Positions 1-10,381 of a stretch of 64,000 bases of DNA are shown here, piece after piece. Within the stretch, counting starts at the first letter, position 1, and each line of letters opens with the position of its first letter. The notes under the pieces are model-generated. The model saw nothing but the letters and a program-made list of their open reading frames with translations. It did not search any database and had not been told where the DNA came from. The stretch is from NCBI GenBank assembly GCA_019614645.1, contig JABWDB010000015.1:6147501-6211500 (forward strand). Reading direction: 5' to 3'. The DNA is from Stratiolaelaps scimitus. Taxonomy: Eukaryota > Arthropoda > Arachnida > Mesostigmata > Laelapidae. A program made the translations under genes and the position numbers.

Positions 1-230
1 CATATGCCACAATTAGACCACTCATCAGTAATCATCCTGTCCACAATCACTTTGGGATAGTCGTGTCGCTGTCACGCCTTCTTTTCTTTGCTCTCTCGCC
101 CCGTCAAACCTATACCTGCCTCTGTCTCCCCTCCTCTTAACCGGCTTACATTGCCTCAATTTTAATACGCCCACACTCAGCGAACTTCGCGGCGCCGAAC
201 GTGGAAATCGTTTTCACCAACAACGACAAG

Positions 231-264
231 TCTCTCTCTCTCGTTATCTCTCTCTCTCTCTCTC
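231..264. repeat. (TC)n dinucleotide repeat, interrupted
   Basis: A TC tract interrupted once by a short GTTA-containing stretch. On the opposite strand this is a GA tract of the GAGA type that often marks arthropod promoters, so it may be regulatory, but this is inference. Confidence 0.85.
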
Positions 265-3200
265 GCTGTTAATTCTGGCTCCGCATCATCGCCTCTTCTG
301 CTGCGGCTAGTTCCACCTAGCGGCAGCTAGATACAGCTAGACGCGTCAATGAATTTTCGTCGAAAACCCTTCCCGCTACCCCGGCCAATCCAGCGAGGCG
401 ATCGAATCGCGCGAGGCATCGCCCAGCAGCGAGCCATCATTGTCCCCACCGCTTGTAGGTTGTGTTCGACCGTCGTCGATTTCAGCTTCTTCGACGTTCT
501 CCGATGCCCAGTCGAACTGAAGATCTCACCAGCCCGCCGGTCCGAAGCGACGCCGGCGTTCGGACCCAGTGTGCGCACCAGCGGCTGTACAGGCTTCGGC
601 CGGCCGGCCGGGGGAAGCACAGCCAGGTCCTCAGTTAGGCCGGGGGCCGGCAGCGAAAAATCGATGAAGAGCCACATGGCCGCCGCAGACAATCGCACCG
701 AGTGAAGTCGCTGGTCGAAACGCGCGCGGACAAAAAGCACAACAGACTGAGCCCGACTCCTTCCGTCTGTTCGATCTTCTGCCCCGGCGCTCGCGTCCCA
801 GTGCGATAGGCGACCGTAGGCTGCAGCCGAAACCGCCGAATCTCGATGCCGCTGTATCCCGACGACCAGGTGGTGCTCACGGGCCACGGACGACAACGGC
901 GAAGGTGCGTTCGGCTCAGTTCATCGTCGTCATCGAACGATCTTGGTTGGCGGCCTTCGGCCTAGTGCTGTCGATTCGAGCCTGCGTCACTGCTCCCTCT
1001 AGTATCACCACAATGGGAGAACTCTCGCAGCGACACTGAATAGTGAATAGACGGATCGCCACGAACAACAACAGCAGCAGAATCAGTAGCGGCAGCAATC
1101 GCAGCAAGCCCCACGAGCACAAGCGTCCACCGCAACAAGCAGCATTGAGCCCGAAGCAAGTGCGGCCGGGTTCGCCCTTCGAGACCCCACGCCTGCTAGA
1201 ACGAGTCTACCTCCGACCGAATGTCTGCTCACAACAGAGTGTGTCAGCCAGAGGTATCCAGAAGTGCTCCGCCTCCGGCGACTGGCGACTGCCGAGCGGC
1301 CATTGCCGCTCACAAACTCACAAAGACCAGCCTGGTGTGTGCACCGCGGAGAGAAGGAGGACGCAGCTTGCTGTAGAGTCCAGAGCGGTACACAGCAGAG
1401 AAGAATTGGTCCGCGGATTTGTTCGCGCTTGCTGTTGCTGCTGATGCTGATGTTGCTACTGCTGCATGTTGATGCTGTTGCGAGCTACCTGTTGAGCACA
1501 GCAGCGCCATCGGCACACCAGAGCAAGCAGCAACTCACATGCACATAAGCTCTAGCGGGCCTGTTTCCTCGATTGCCGATGAACGCACCATATCTCTGTA
1601 TCTGGCCATCGAGTTCGAGGGGGGAGCGAACTCGAAATCGGGCAGAGGGCGCCAATTCATCGGCGGCTTCGAGACTGTGTTCCTGGCGGCTGGATGTCGA
1701 CGCCCAACTGTTGCTGAGTTGAACGGACATCGAAGACGAGATTTGGAAGGAGATCGAGCTGTGTCGAGTGTGGTGCAGGTGACCGAAGCTGGTGACCACG
1801 GCTTGTCACGAGCAAGGGTGCAAGTCTTCGTTGAAACAACAACTTTGGATAGACGTACGGCGGCGCGCGGCTGCAGACGCCCGGTAAGGGGGTCGCTGGT
1901 AAATTCGAAGCGCGGGCAGATCTACCCCTCATCGAAGCGCAGCGCAGCGCACACAGAGCAGGGCACGTTCGTGTTCGAAGTTTGAATGTGCACCTGCCGG
2001 CAAACTCTGATTGCAACCGTTGCTGCGGTAGCGCCGCTGTGCAAAGCTGTTGACAGCACTAACATCGGGTGTTGCACCGAGTTGAACGCATCAGTTGACA
2101 ACAGTTCTGCTGTGACTGCCTTGTTTTCGTAGACAGACGATCGTTGTCCATCTCTGGCCAAACACCCACGATTGAATGCTGTTTGGCTAGACGCTAGAAC
2201 ATCGATTTGCAATATCGGACCGTACAGATCAACCCTGCGGTGCTCTTTCCTGTCCGATTGTCGGAACCACCGGCACTCTTCGCTGAAGCTCAAGCTCACC
2301 CCACCACACGTATGAAGCTCACTGGTGATATACGGCTGACGAACGTTCGACACATCTAGCTCATCGGTGGCATATGCAATTTCATGTCAATGCCCACCCG
2401 AGTGACGCTCACCGCCTTTGTTTCATAGCAGAATTCGTCACGGGTGACAAATGACTCAACGTGTGTGAAGCTCTGCTCGTCACTCGAAGCCACGGACAAT
2501 CCGGAACGAACGGTTCCGCCACAGGAGTGCGTGGCTTGTGTTTGTGCCGTTGCGTTGTGTTGTGGTTGGTGCACGTACGAATCGACCCGCACAAGCATCA
2601 TCATTGACCGGCTGCTCCGCGTGCAACGTGCGGCCGCGAGATACGACGGCGGGGCAGACCACAGCGTGTTCCGCCAGCTCTCATCTGTACAGCCCTGTGA
2701 GGTCGAGCTGTTCGTCGAGAGCGCGAGAACTCTACAGCGGTGGTACCGAGAGGCGTTTCCATCGTTGTGTTTTTGCTCGGAATCGTGGACGCCTGTAGAG
2801 CGCGTTCGATCGCAGCAATAGGCAGAGACGGTGGTTAAGCAGCAGGTTTTGTGTGCCTTGCTGCATCGCGTCGTATCAGTGTTTTGTTTTTTGACTATAC
2901 TATATTTCCCCCTATATCGACAAAGTGCTCCAAATGTGGTTCGTATCAAGAGACATCGAGAGGGCGAGATGTACCCGTGTGTCTGTGTTAAACCTGGATG
3001 TTGCCTTGTCTTTGTTTCTCAATGTGTGTCTCTGTGCCTGCTGAAGAACGAATTTCAACCCTAACCGCTCTGGTAGACTCGTCAGTGTTTAACGACCACG
3101 CATGTGAACGATCTAAACAAAACGTACGAACTCGCATCCTCAAGACGGATCGGGCGGCTTGCGGGTCCTAGACAAGACGGCCAGGCGTGCTGAACGAGCG

Positions 3201-3518
3201 AGATAAGCTTCATTGCAAAGGGGTCACATTTTGTTCACCATCAATTGGGGCCGGCGGAAATCCTATCTGGAGTGTGTAAACCTCACCAGAGCAGGCACCC
3301 CCCCAGCGTCTTCGGTTTTGCTAAATCTATCGTATCATCGCGGCTGAGTACGGCAGAGGTACTCTGTGCGTGACCTTCAATTCCCTCCCAACTCTGTTAT
3401 GCTGCCCTACTGTTCTCACTGGCGAAAGCATCTATCGGGTGTCGTTTGTCATCAGATTTGTGTATGATGCACGATCGCACTTCGTCTTCAAGTCGAAATC
3501 TGGCCAATCAGATCATCT

Positions 3519-3550
3519 AGAGAGAGAGAAAGAGAGAGATAGAGAGAGAG
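3519..3550. repeat. (AG)n dinucleotide repeat
   Basis: An imperfect AG tract about 410 bp upstream of the coding start at 3962. GAGA-type tracts are common near arthropod promoters. A regulatory role here is inference. Confidence 0.85.
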
Positions 3551-3961
3551 TTCCTGTCAATCGATCTGCCCCCACCCTGTCAGCATCGTGTAGAACCTTC
3601 GCTCCGGACCTGTCTGAGTGTTCGTGCTCAGTTTCGTCCATGGATTCAGACAAAATCTCGAACAACCGGACGAACTGATGAACCCAGTTGGTCGCAGGGG
3701 TCGTTCTCGCATCGTGGTCGTGTTGTGGCATACGGTTTAAATTGTTAGCGGATCTGATCCGTTGGCTGTTGGCGAAGTCGAGATCGACGCGCATTAGATG
3801 CTAAACCTTGAGGGCAAATAGGCGACAAGCTGTCAACCTAACGGCAGCAGTGTGGTATCAGCCATCGGTCGCTGACAGCAGAAATTTCGTGAGAGAAAAG
3901 GGGAGGGGTTGTTGTTTAGCGAGAACAAGAGAGCAATATCGAATTCGACGCAGGACTGAAT

Positions 3962-4752
3962 ATGACCTTGAGTGCAGTTGAAGCTGGCAACCAGCCGCAC
4001 CCTGTGTACGTGATACAGAACGGCGTTGTCAAGGAGTACCGCTCGGACAGCCCCTGGCTGAGCCTTCGGACAGGACCCTTGCCCCCAGCCTCTGCCAACC
4101 CGAACGGCGACAACCTGCCGCCAAATTTCGATCACGTCCAAAACAGCAGCTACGTCGGCGGCGCTGCGAACAGCATTCCCACAAGAATCTACAACAGCTA
4201 TTCCGCTGGCGGCCGTATTGGCCACAACAACGGAATCGGCAGCGGCGGCGGCGGCGACGGCGGCAGCGCCAGCATATGCTATCCACCTGCAAATCAACAC
4301 CCGGCCGGCTATCCCCATCAGCACCAGCTGCTAGTGCCAACCGGCGCGCAAACCGCTGGCCCCTACGGTGCCGACCTATACCAGCACGCGGGCAGCGGCA
4401 GCGGGACAACGCTCTGCCTGAATCGCGCGCAGTTCCTGCAGGTGGCCGGACACGAATTGGCCACCGCCAGCAGCAGCGATGGATCGAGCAGCAGCTCGTT
4501 CATGGCGAGCACTCCGTGCTATCCGGGCTCGATGTCGTTGGCGGGCGGATCGGCACTGCCGCATAGCGCCTGGCTCTTCGGCAGCGCTGCTGAGCACTCC
4601 GACTCGACGCCGCTGGGTTCGCCCCGGCATCGAGGGGGTATGGGCCGGGGCGGAGATGAAGACCAGGGTGGTTGCGGGGATGGTTCCGCGGCCGGCGGAA
4701 GCATCCACAGCGCCAGCAACGAGATTTCGCCGGCGGCGAGCGGCGTGTCCAA
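3962..4752 (+). CDS. Exon A: first coding exon of a Gly/Ser-rich, probably nuclear protein
   Basis: The frame opens at an ATG at 3962 with A at -3 and an in-frame TAG at 3917, so the start is well defined. It runs 263 codons plus two bases to a donor, TCCAA|GTAAGA, at 4752/4753. The encoded amino terminus begins with a compact hydrophobic-polar segment (residues 14-33, containing VYVIQNGVVKEY and SPWLSL). It then becomes low-complexity, with a Gly-rich run near residues 90-105, a His/Pro/Tyr-rich part and a Ser cluster near 175. No catalytic domain, signal peptide or membrane segment is visible. Such composition is typical of transcription-factor amino termini. Its phase-2 end fits exon B at 6834 and also exon C at 8090. 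If unspliced, the frame would stop at TAA 4754-4756. I do not recognise the family. Confidence 0.6.
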
Positions 4753-4849
4753 GTAAGATGAGCAGCTAACTTGCTTACTTACTTACTCGTAAATGACAAG
4801 CGTAGAGGAACACTAGCGAGCTGTTGCCATGCATTGAATGATTGATTAT

Positions 4850-4850
<1 letters not shown>

Positions 4851-4887
<37 letters not shown>
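4851..4887. repeat. (TA)n microsatellite
   Basis: Uninterrupted alternating TA about 100 bp inside the presumed intron after exon A. It has no coding role. The tract is self-complementary and could extrude a cruciform. Confidence 0.95.
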
Positions 4888-4891
<4 letters not shown>

Positions 4892-6424
4892 GTGTATTAA
4901 TTGTTTTTCGAGCTGACCATCGGCTGTTCTGCCCCTATCTGACAGGCCTCAGCTCTTAACCTTTTAGGTATTACTATGAGGATCTGTCCGGGGGCCACCT
5001 TTGCTGGTATGTTGGTGTATTGTGGATGTAGAGATGATGGTATAATTCAACAATACGGGAGTGCACAGATCAATGCTGACAGGGATAATGTCAATAATGC
5101 ATATAGTATAGGAGTATAATAAAATATTAATAATAGTATTCATGAAGTGAACAAAATACGTTGATAGGCACGAATATATGCGTGATCATATTGTCGGTTT
5201 CGACGACATTTACAGTACAATATACAACCGCTAAGGAACAGCGGGACCAAGTAGCGAGTCGAGCACTCGCGTCTCGCTGGATGACTCCTTCTCGTGTGAA
5301 GCCGACTTTTGCAATTATACCAGGATTACGGGATTGGTGTTGAAGATACGCTACTCCGCTAGATATACCTTTCTAGAACTCAGTCAACATTGTACTTTTG
5401 TCAAATATCAACAGCGAAATTCAAGTTAGCAGTTCGCACTTTCCTAAAGTATTTTTCATTAAAATTCTTACATAACACGCGTGAACAAAAAAATGCTAAT
5501 TGAACTTGGTAAACGTTGTCCGGGAAAGGAATTAAGCATTTTCAATAATTAGTTGCAATAATCATATATCTATACAGCCGCAAGCTGGGTGATGAATGGC
5601 GATGTACGGGACGGTAATACGGCAGTATTCGATGTAAAATTGTGATAATGCTATGTGGTTAAAGTATGTATGTTTGCGGTAGAAAGTCGAAAATTGTATG
5701 TGTCATCTGTTTTATGAATCAATGTGCATGTTTAATTGGTTACTTGCATCCCTACCTGGTCGTTTGAAGCAGATTTTTGAAGATTACAAAAAGCCTACTT
5801 TTATTTGAGAGGAGGAGAAATTTTCTTCAAATTCACGGACACCACGAGAAGCATTCCAGTCTCGATAAAAGTGGGCCCCGATCCGGTGCAGGGGGGTGGT
5901 TGACGTGGATGACGAAACGCCTCTACCTCTGCTAAAACCAGTCCAACGCTGAGAGCTTATCTCATCCCTAGACAAAAAAAGCTACTATTTATATGGAGCT
6001 GGAAGTTTTCGCGTGGTGTGACGCGAAATATTAAATCCTAACCCGAAGCTTCCTTGACTTCCATGTCAACCATGCCATTTTGGCGCCAGTCGCTAGTCCT
6101 CATCAGGGTACACAATTTTTAAAATGAATTCCTTTCATTTTCATAGAAGTCAACGGGAACGAAATTGTTTCCCAAAAATTTCTAGAATTTCCTATCTCAA
6201 CAACAACAGCATTTACGATAGCAACTTCTCTCAGCCCGCGACTCCACGGCAGACGCCAGCGATCCACAGAATATAGAATCGTAACCAGCCAAATGCAAAC
6301 GCAACTTCGAGTTGGCGTTCTGTTATGATTGTTTGATTGTATTTATAAATGCTGGAGGATGCGTATAATGTTTCATCCGCTCTACGGACGATGCCAACCT
6401 GTTGTTCGTTGACGTTCACCGCGA

Positions 6425-6453
6425 AAGAGAGCGAGAGAGAGAGAGAGAGAGAG
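6425..6453. repeat. (GA)n microsatellite
   Basis: GA tract in the intron about 380 bp upstream of exon B. Open frames crossing it are repeat artefacts. Confidence 0.9.
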
Positions 6454-6833
6454 GTTATCGAGCTGCCAGACTGTGTATGTGTGAGTAATATCGATACCAC
6501 TGGGTCACGTGGAGGGATGCTATGTTTATCTCGGCTTTTGGCGGGATCGTGCGGGCATCGAGCGTTTGTTGCGACATAGCAAATAGAAGACCACGGGAGA
6601 GGCACAGTGAATATTTGCATTGTCCGGTGACAGCATCAGCCACAACTCGTGACCAAAGCCGCTCCTCTATGGCGATTGACTAATGCTTCTTCGTTCCTGC
6701 TTTGCTTCGTGTGTTCTGTGACATCTGGTGGCTAGATGACGACGCTGCTCTGGTGATAGCCCTATGTTTCTTATTACTATTCTTAGTATTATTATTATTA
6801 TTCAACCTTGTTATCGGTATTCTTGCACCGTAG

Positions 6834-7136
6834 CGCCGCCCGGAACTCTCATCAGCCCGCCTCTCGACGACAAATCGGCCCAAGGCAAGACAAAGAGAAC
6901 AACCCAAATTGGACAAACTTGTGCAACACTCAAGCCCCGTCGAAGAATGCCGTTCGAGGCATCGCTAGCCAGCAGATGTTGAGCGAACCATTAGATCTTA
7001 CACATTTAAGTGGCCAATCGCTGCACGAAGCGTTGACAGTCAACCCTCGTCCCCCCTGGCCGAACGTACCGGCGTCTGAGACAGCCGCCCGAGATGATAG
7101 CGACATCGAGACCCCATTTGAAAAGAAAAACTCCAA
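6834..7136 (+). CDS. Exon B: internal exon with a PLDLT CtBP-binding-type motif
   Basis: The acceptor follows a T/C-rich tract with the last bases CACCGTAG, and the donor is CTCCAA|GTACGT. The 303 bp exon starts with one base completing a codon and ends with two, exactly matching the phase-2 end of exon A and the one-base start of exon C. Being divisible by three, it could be skipped without changing frame. It encodes about 101 residues, hydrophilic and rich in Asn, Gln, Ser and Pro. EPLDLT (PLDLT codons at 6988-7002) is followed by a short amphipathic stretch, an acidic part with DDSDIE, and a basic end. PxDLS/T is the established docking motif for the CtBP co-repressor, so a repressor role is inferred. 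The open frame extends upstream of the acceptor, so the exact start rests on the splice site and phase. Confidence 0.55.
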
Positions 7137-8089
7137 GTACGTAATCACTCATGGGCATGGTCAGCTCTTATTTTCCCGCCATCGAACGCGTGTGATATGA
7201 GGGACGCGCATAGACGTTTGCAGAGTATGTTGATATTGCGAATTGGCGTTTGTATTGAGGTGTAGCAGCGTCGACGTTCGGGTGGGTGAGCATTTTTCGG
7301 CTGGTCAAGCTAAAGCGTCAGTTGGACTTTTGGATAATTTGTGCCGATAGTTGCAGTTGTTGTAGCTAGTTGGCGCAGTCTGTTGCTGCGATTAGGCCAA
7401 ATCATTAACTGTAGACCGGGATGGGTTGACGGGACGAAACGATAAACGTAATGGCAAAGCTTGCCGAACGCTTTAAGGTGTCCTCTGCCGGTAGAATTTA
7501 GTCCCTCCGTGGTAACGTTTCGTGGCAACATCCTTTGCTTGTTGGTAAGAGAAAAAAAAACCGATGTATTATGTATTATCAGTAAATATGAGGGACATGC
7601 AGAGGGACACCTTTTGGAACCCTCATCAAACTTTGCTTAATCTTCCGTAGAGTTGCGAGACTCCCAAGCACACCGCGTAATACAACAAGGTCTTGCACAA
7701 TGTTGACACACATTTTTCATTAGATAAACGAATCGTAATCGCTATTCAGTCATCGCGTTGGGTCCAGCTTATGATTATCACTTGCATTGCAGCTGGCGGT
7801 TAATTAATGGGGTGGTGTTTCAGCTCTTGAAAAACAAAACAAAATCAAGATAGCTTAATTAAGCAAACAGTCTAAGGTCCGTCACGAACTTGAGCATATC
7901 TCGCTCTACTGACAACTATCAATAGATATTAACATAGCTGGATACATACATGCACACCCACACACACACAAACACATATGCGTGCATATCGTAATCGCCG
8001 TTTAGGTCACAGTAAAGCATACTAACGCAAGGCTTTCAATTGTTGGTCGTGAATTTTGTACGTTCTACCTTTGGCGCGGATGATCGCAG
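7137..8089 (+). other. Intron between exons B and C
   Basis: Non-coding sequence with short CA runs near 7957-7975 and A/T-rich stretches. Nothing else is recognisable. Confidence 0.45.
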
Positions 8090-8186
8090 ATCGGCAAAGC
8101 GGCGTCGCCGGAGAAAGGTCCGGAAGGAGGAATTCACAATTGTGGCGATCGTCGAAGACCTCGTCGAGCGCGTCGCGTCAGGACAG
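8090..8186 (+). CDS. Exon C: basic patch and amphipathic helix, possible HTH first half
   Basis: The acceptor GATCGCAG is preceded by a modest pyrimidine stretch, and the donor is GGACAG|GTATGT, a good consensus. The exon is 97 bp: one base that completes a Lys codon after exon A or B, then 32 codons, ending in phase 0. The peptide opens with a strong basic cluster (SAKRRRRRKVRK), likely a nuclear-localisation or DNA-contact segment. It continues as an amphipathic helix (FTIVAIVEDLVERVASGQ). That helix followed by SGQ resembles the first helix and turn of Pipsqueak-type helix-turn-helix domains, but the match is weak. The donor is followed directly by a long TA microsatellite. Confidence 0.5.
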
Positions 8187-8204
8187 GTATGTACTGGTGA
8201 GAAC

Positions 8205-8277
8205 ATATATATACATATATAGATATATATATATATATATATAGATATATATGTATATATATATATATATATATATA
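8205..8277. repeat. Compound (TA)n microsatellite
   Basis: TA repeats with scattered GA, CA and GT interruptions, starting about 20 bp after the donor of exon C. The interruptions suggest an old, decaying array. Confidence 0.95.
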
Positions 8278-8586
8278 ATGAACAATCATTTCTACACGTG
8301 ACTCATAGGTAGTCCGTTGTCCGCGTGCGCGTCTGTAGCTCGAGATATCAGATCAGCGGCAGAGCTGTCGGAATTGGCAGACTATCATTTGTGTCGAAGG
8401 CTGGCTGGCTCCAAACGCAGGCCTCTGCCATCAGAGACGTTTTTTTCGGTACCAATACTGTGCATCTGACGTGTACCTGTTACGTCAATACGAGAGAATG
8501 TCTCAGGAAGAAAATTTACATAACCACACATGGTATACTGTTGGGCCACGTGCAAATCGAGACAACCACCAGGCTTGACGCAGGAT

Positions 8587-8630
8587 CGCAGGATCTGCGA
8601 CAGGTTCAGATCGCAGGTTCAGATCCTGCG
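8587..8630. repeat. Nested direct and inverted repeats
   Basis: CGCAGGATCTG (8587-8597) is repeated inverted as CAGATCCTGCG (8620-8630). Between and across these, CAGGTTCAGATC occurs twice in direct orientation. This gives a small complex stem-loop region inside the intron. Confidence 0.75.
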
Positions 8631-9428
8631 TTCTGAACTTCTGTATGCCGACAGGTGTACCGACGTCACACGGGGACGATTCGTCTGATTACTAGATATG
8701 CCGTGGCATGCTACAGCAATCAGTTTGTGCCTGTTAGCCAACTTTACCAGATTGCTGCACATCGTCATAGGGTTTGGCGGAACGCGATTATAAGCCATAT
8801 ATTTCACTGGCAGCCGTTAAGTCCGGCAGCTTATGCTCGGAACACTAATTAGCTAGCGTTTTAGACTAATTCGCTTCACACGAGCGACAACTAATAATAG
8901 CCATTCAATAAGAACTCCTCTAGATTCGAGAAAGTACACGAAGCTTGTATTGTAATCTATTGTTTGTTATTATTTTATTGTTATTATTATTAATTGTTAT
9001 TTTATTACAAATTATAATATATTCATAATTTTGTAAGTATTACAAGAGAGATTTAGGTCATGATTATATACTTCATATTAGAGCCATATATAAAGGGATC
9101 ATTTTGAGCACCACATGATCAGCCGGCCGGCCCCATGTTATTTATACAGACTCCGGGCTGGTTGCTGAAAAACGGAGTTTTTTTATTTTTATTGTTCTCA
9201 CGTTATTGATTTTCTATTATTACTCAGATTTGTTATTCGTCTAAAAATAGCAAGTCTTTGTTGTTTCATCCAATTGGACAAATCTACAAAAATATTCCTT
9301 TTTCAAATGTTCGACCAAAGCAGAGCTCCAAAGGTCGGGTGTGGCTCTGTTCGCGTACGGTAGAACAGTCTATCCAAGATCCTCTCTTAGCCTGTGTGCC
9401 TCCTGGTGGACAGCCGTGTAAGACATGT

Positions 9429-9463
9429 GTATATATCACACATATATATATGTATATATATAT
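9429..9463. repeat. Interrupted (TA)n microsatellite
   Basis: TA repeats broken by CACA and TG units in the long intron. Confidence 0.85.
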
Positions 9464-10236
9464 CCACTGTACTTTTGTATTACCTAATGGAAAACACTAG
9501 TTAACTCAGTCAGCTCGGCCCAGCGATATCAGCCAAGTGGTGTACGGCGTGGGCGAGCCAATGCAGCCCCGTCGTCTGTCAACAGCTCACCAGCATAAGG
9601 TGACGGAAGCGCTCACATTCGGAGGATGGCGGAGGGACGGGGGTTCCATTCGTTTCACACGTCTATGGGCATGACCATTGCTGAATGAGTCTGCCGAATC
9701 AGCAGTTCAATTTTGATCGCGATAGCAACTCGCGAGCCGCCGTGGCCAGCATCCACCGGACTATCGCAATCAACGGTGGAATCTAATTAACGAGCATTGC
9801 TACTTGCTTCTGCCGCTGCTGCGACGTGTTTTAGCAGAGCGCCAAAATGGCGAGTGGTGGGTACTGTGTCGTCGACGCGTGCGGTGGCGATTAGGACCTG
9901 TATGGAAAACGTAGTGCATCACCTATTGGCCTGTCTGTCCTGGCGCCGTTTCGGCCTTATAAAATAATTAGAATTATCTATGCATGTATGTAACTAGCGC
10001 GTGGCAGAGAGGGGCCGGATTGGAGTAGCTTTACAGTTGGAAAGCGTCCATTGAGAAAAGGCAGTGACGCTGCACCCGGAACAGCTTTGTTTCTTTAGCA
10101 GCAAGGCTACGCTCGTCACACAGCTGTGAACTTACAGTTTTCCTAGGTGTAGACTTACGGCTGGACCCCATATATACATATATATATATATGGCGGCAGA
10201 GGGAGAGACCACAACATTTCCGTCTTGCGTTTTCTG

Positions 10237-10381
10237 GCAGGTCTGGTCGCTTTCTGTAGCAGTACTACGAACAACAGTACCGGCGACCTTAATGAACGCC
10301 AGGCAGAACCAGCCGTGGCTCGCTATCTCCGACGAGCCTGGCCTGTCTAGCGACGAATCACGACGATATCATATTCTATAA
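10237..10381 (+). CDS. Possible alternative terminal exon after exon C
   Basis: A strong acceptor (TCTTGCGTTTTCTGGCAG) opens a phase-0 frame of 47 codons ending in TAA at 10379-10381. Phase 0 matches the end of exon C, so splicing here would give a short protein that ends before the later exons. AATAAA-containing sequence lies about 260 bp further on, near 10640, and could act as a polyadenylation signal. The peptide (ending in DESRRYHIL) shows no domain. This is a splice-site-based guess. It could equally be intronic noise, because the other reading frame is also open for a stretch. Confidence 0.2.

Larger units (their letters stand above)
1..3961. other. 5' flank and probable leader of the first gene, no supported gene
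   Basis: GC-rich, CpG-rich sequence with pyrimidine tracts lies upstream of the coding start at 3962. Open frames occur here on both strands, for example 349-705 plus and 327-896 minus, but they overlap each other, carry no recognisable domain, and the minus one begins at a non-ATG codon. CTG/CAG-rich stretches near 1430-1500 and a GA tract at 3519-3550 are the main repeats. I infer promoter and 5' untranslated sequence for the gene starting at 3962. No TATA box or initiator is convincing. Confidence 0.4.
4753..6833 (+). other. Intron between exons A and B
   Basis: AT-richer sequence between the donor at 4753 and the acceptor ending at 6833. It holds a pure (TA)n tract (4851-4887) and a GA tract (6425-6453). 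No exon-like segment with matching splice sites was found. Confidence 0.5.

Noticed and set aside
327..896. 189-codon minus-strand open frame
   Set aside because: It begins at a non-ATG codon, overlaps an equally open plus-strand ATG frame (349-705), and has no recognisable domain. GC-rich sequence makes such frames likely by chance.
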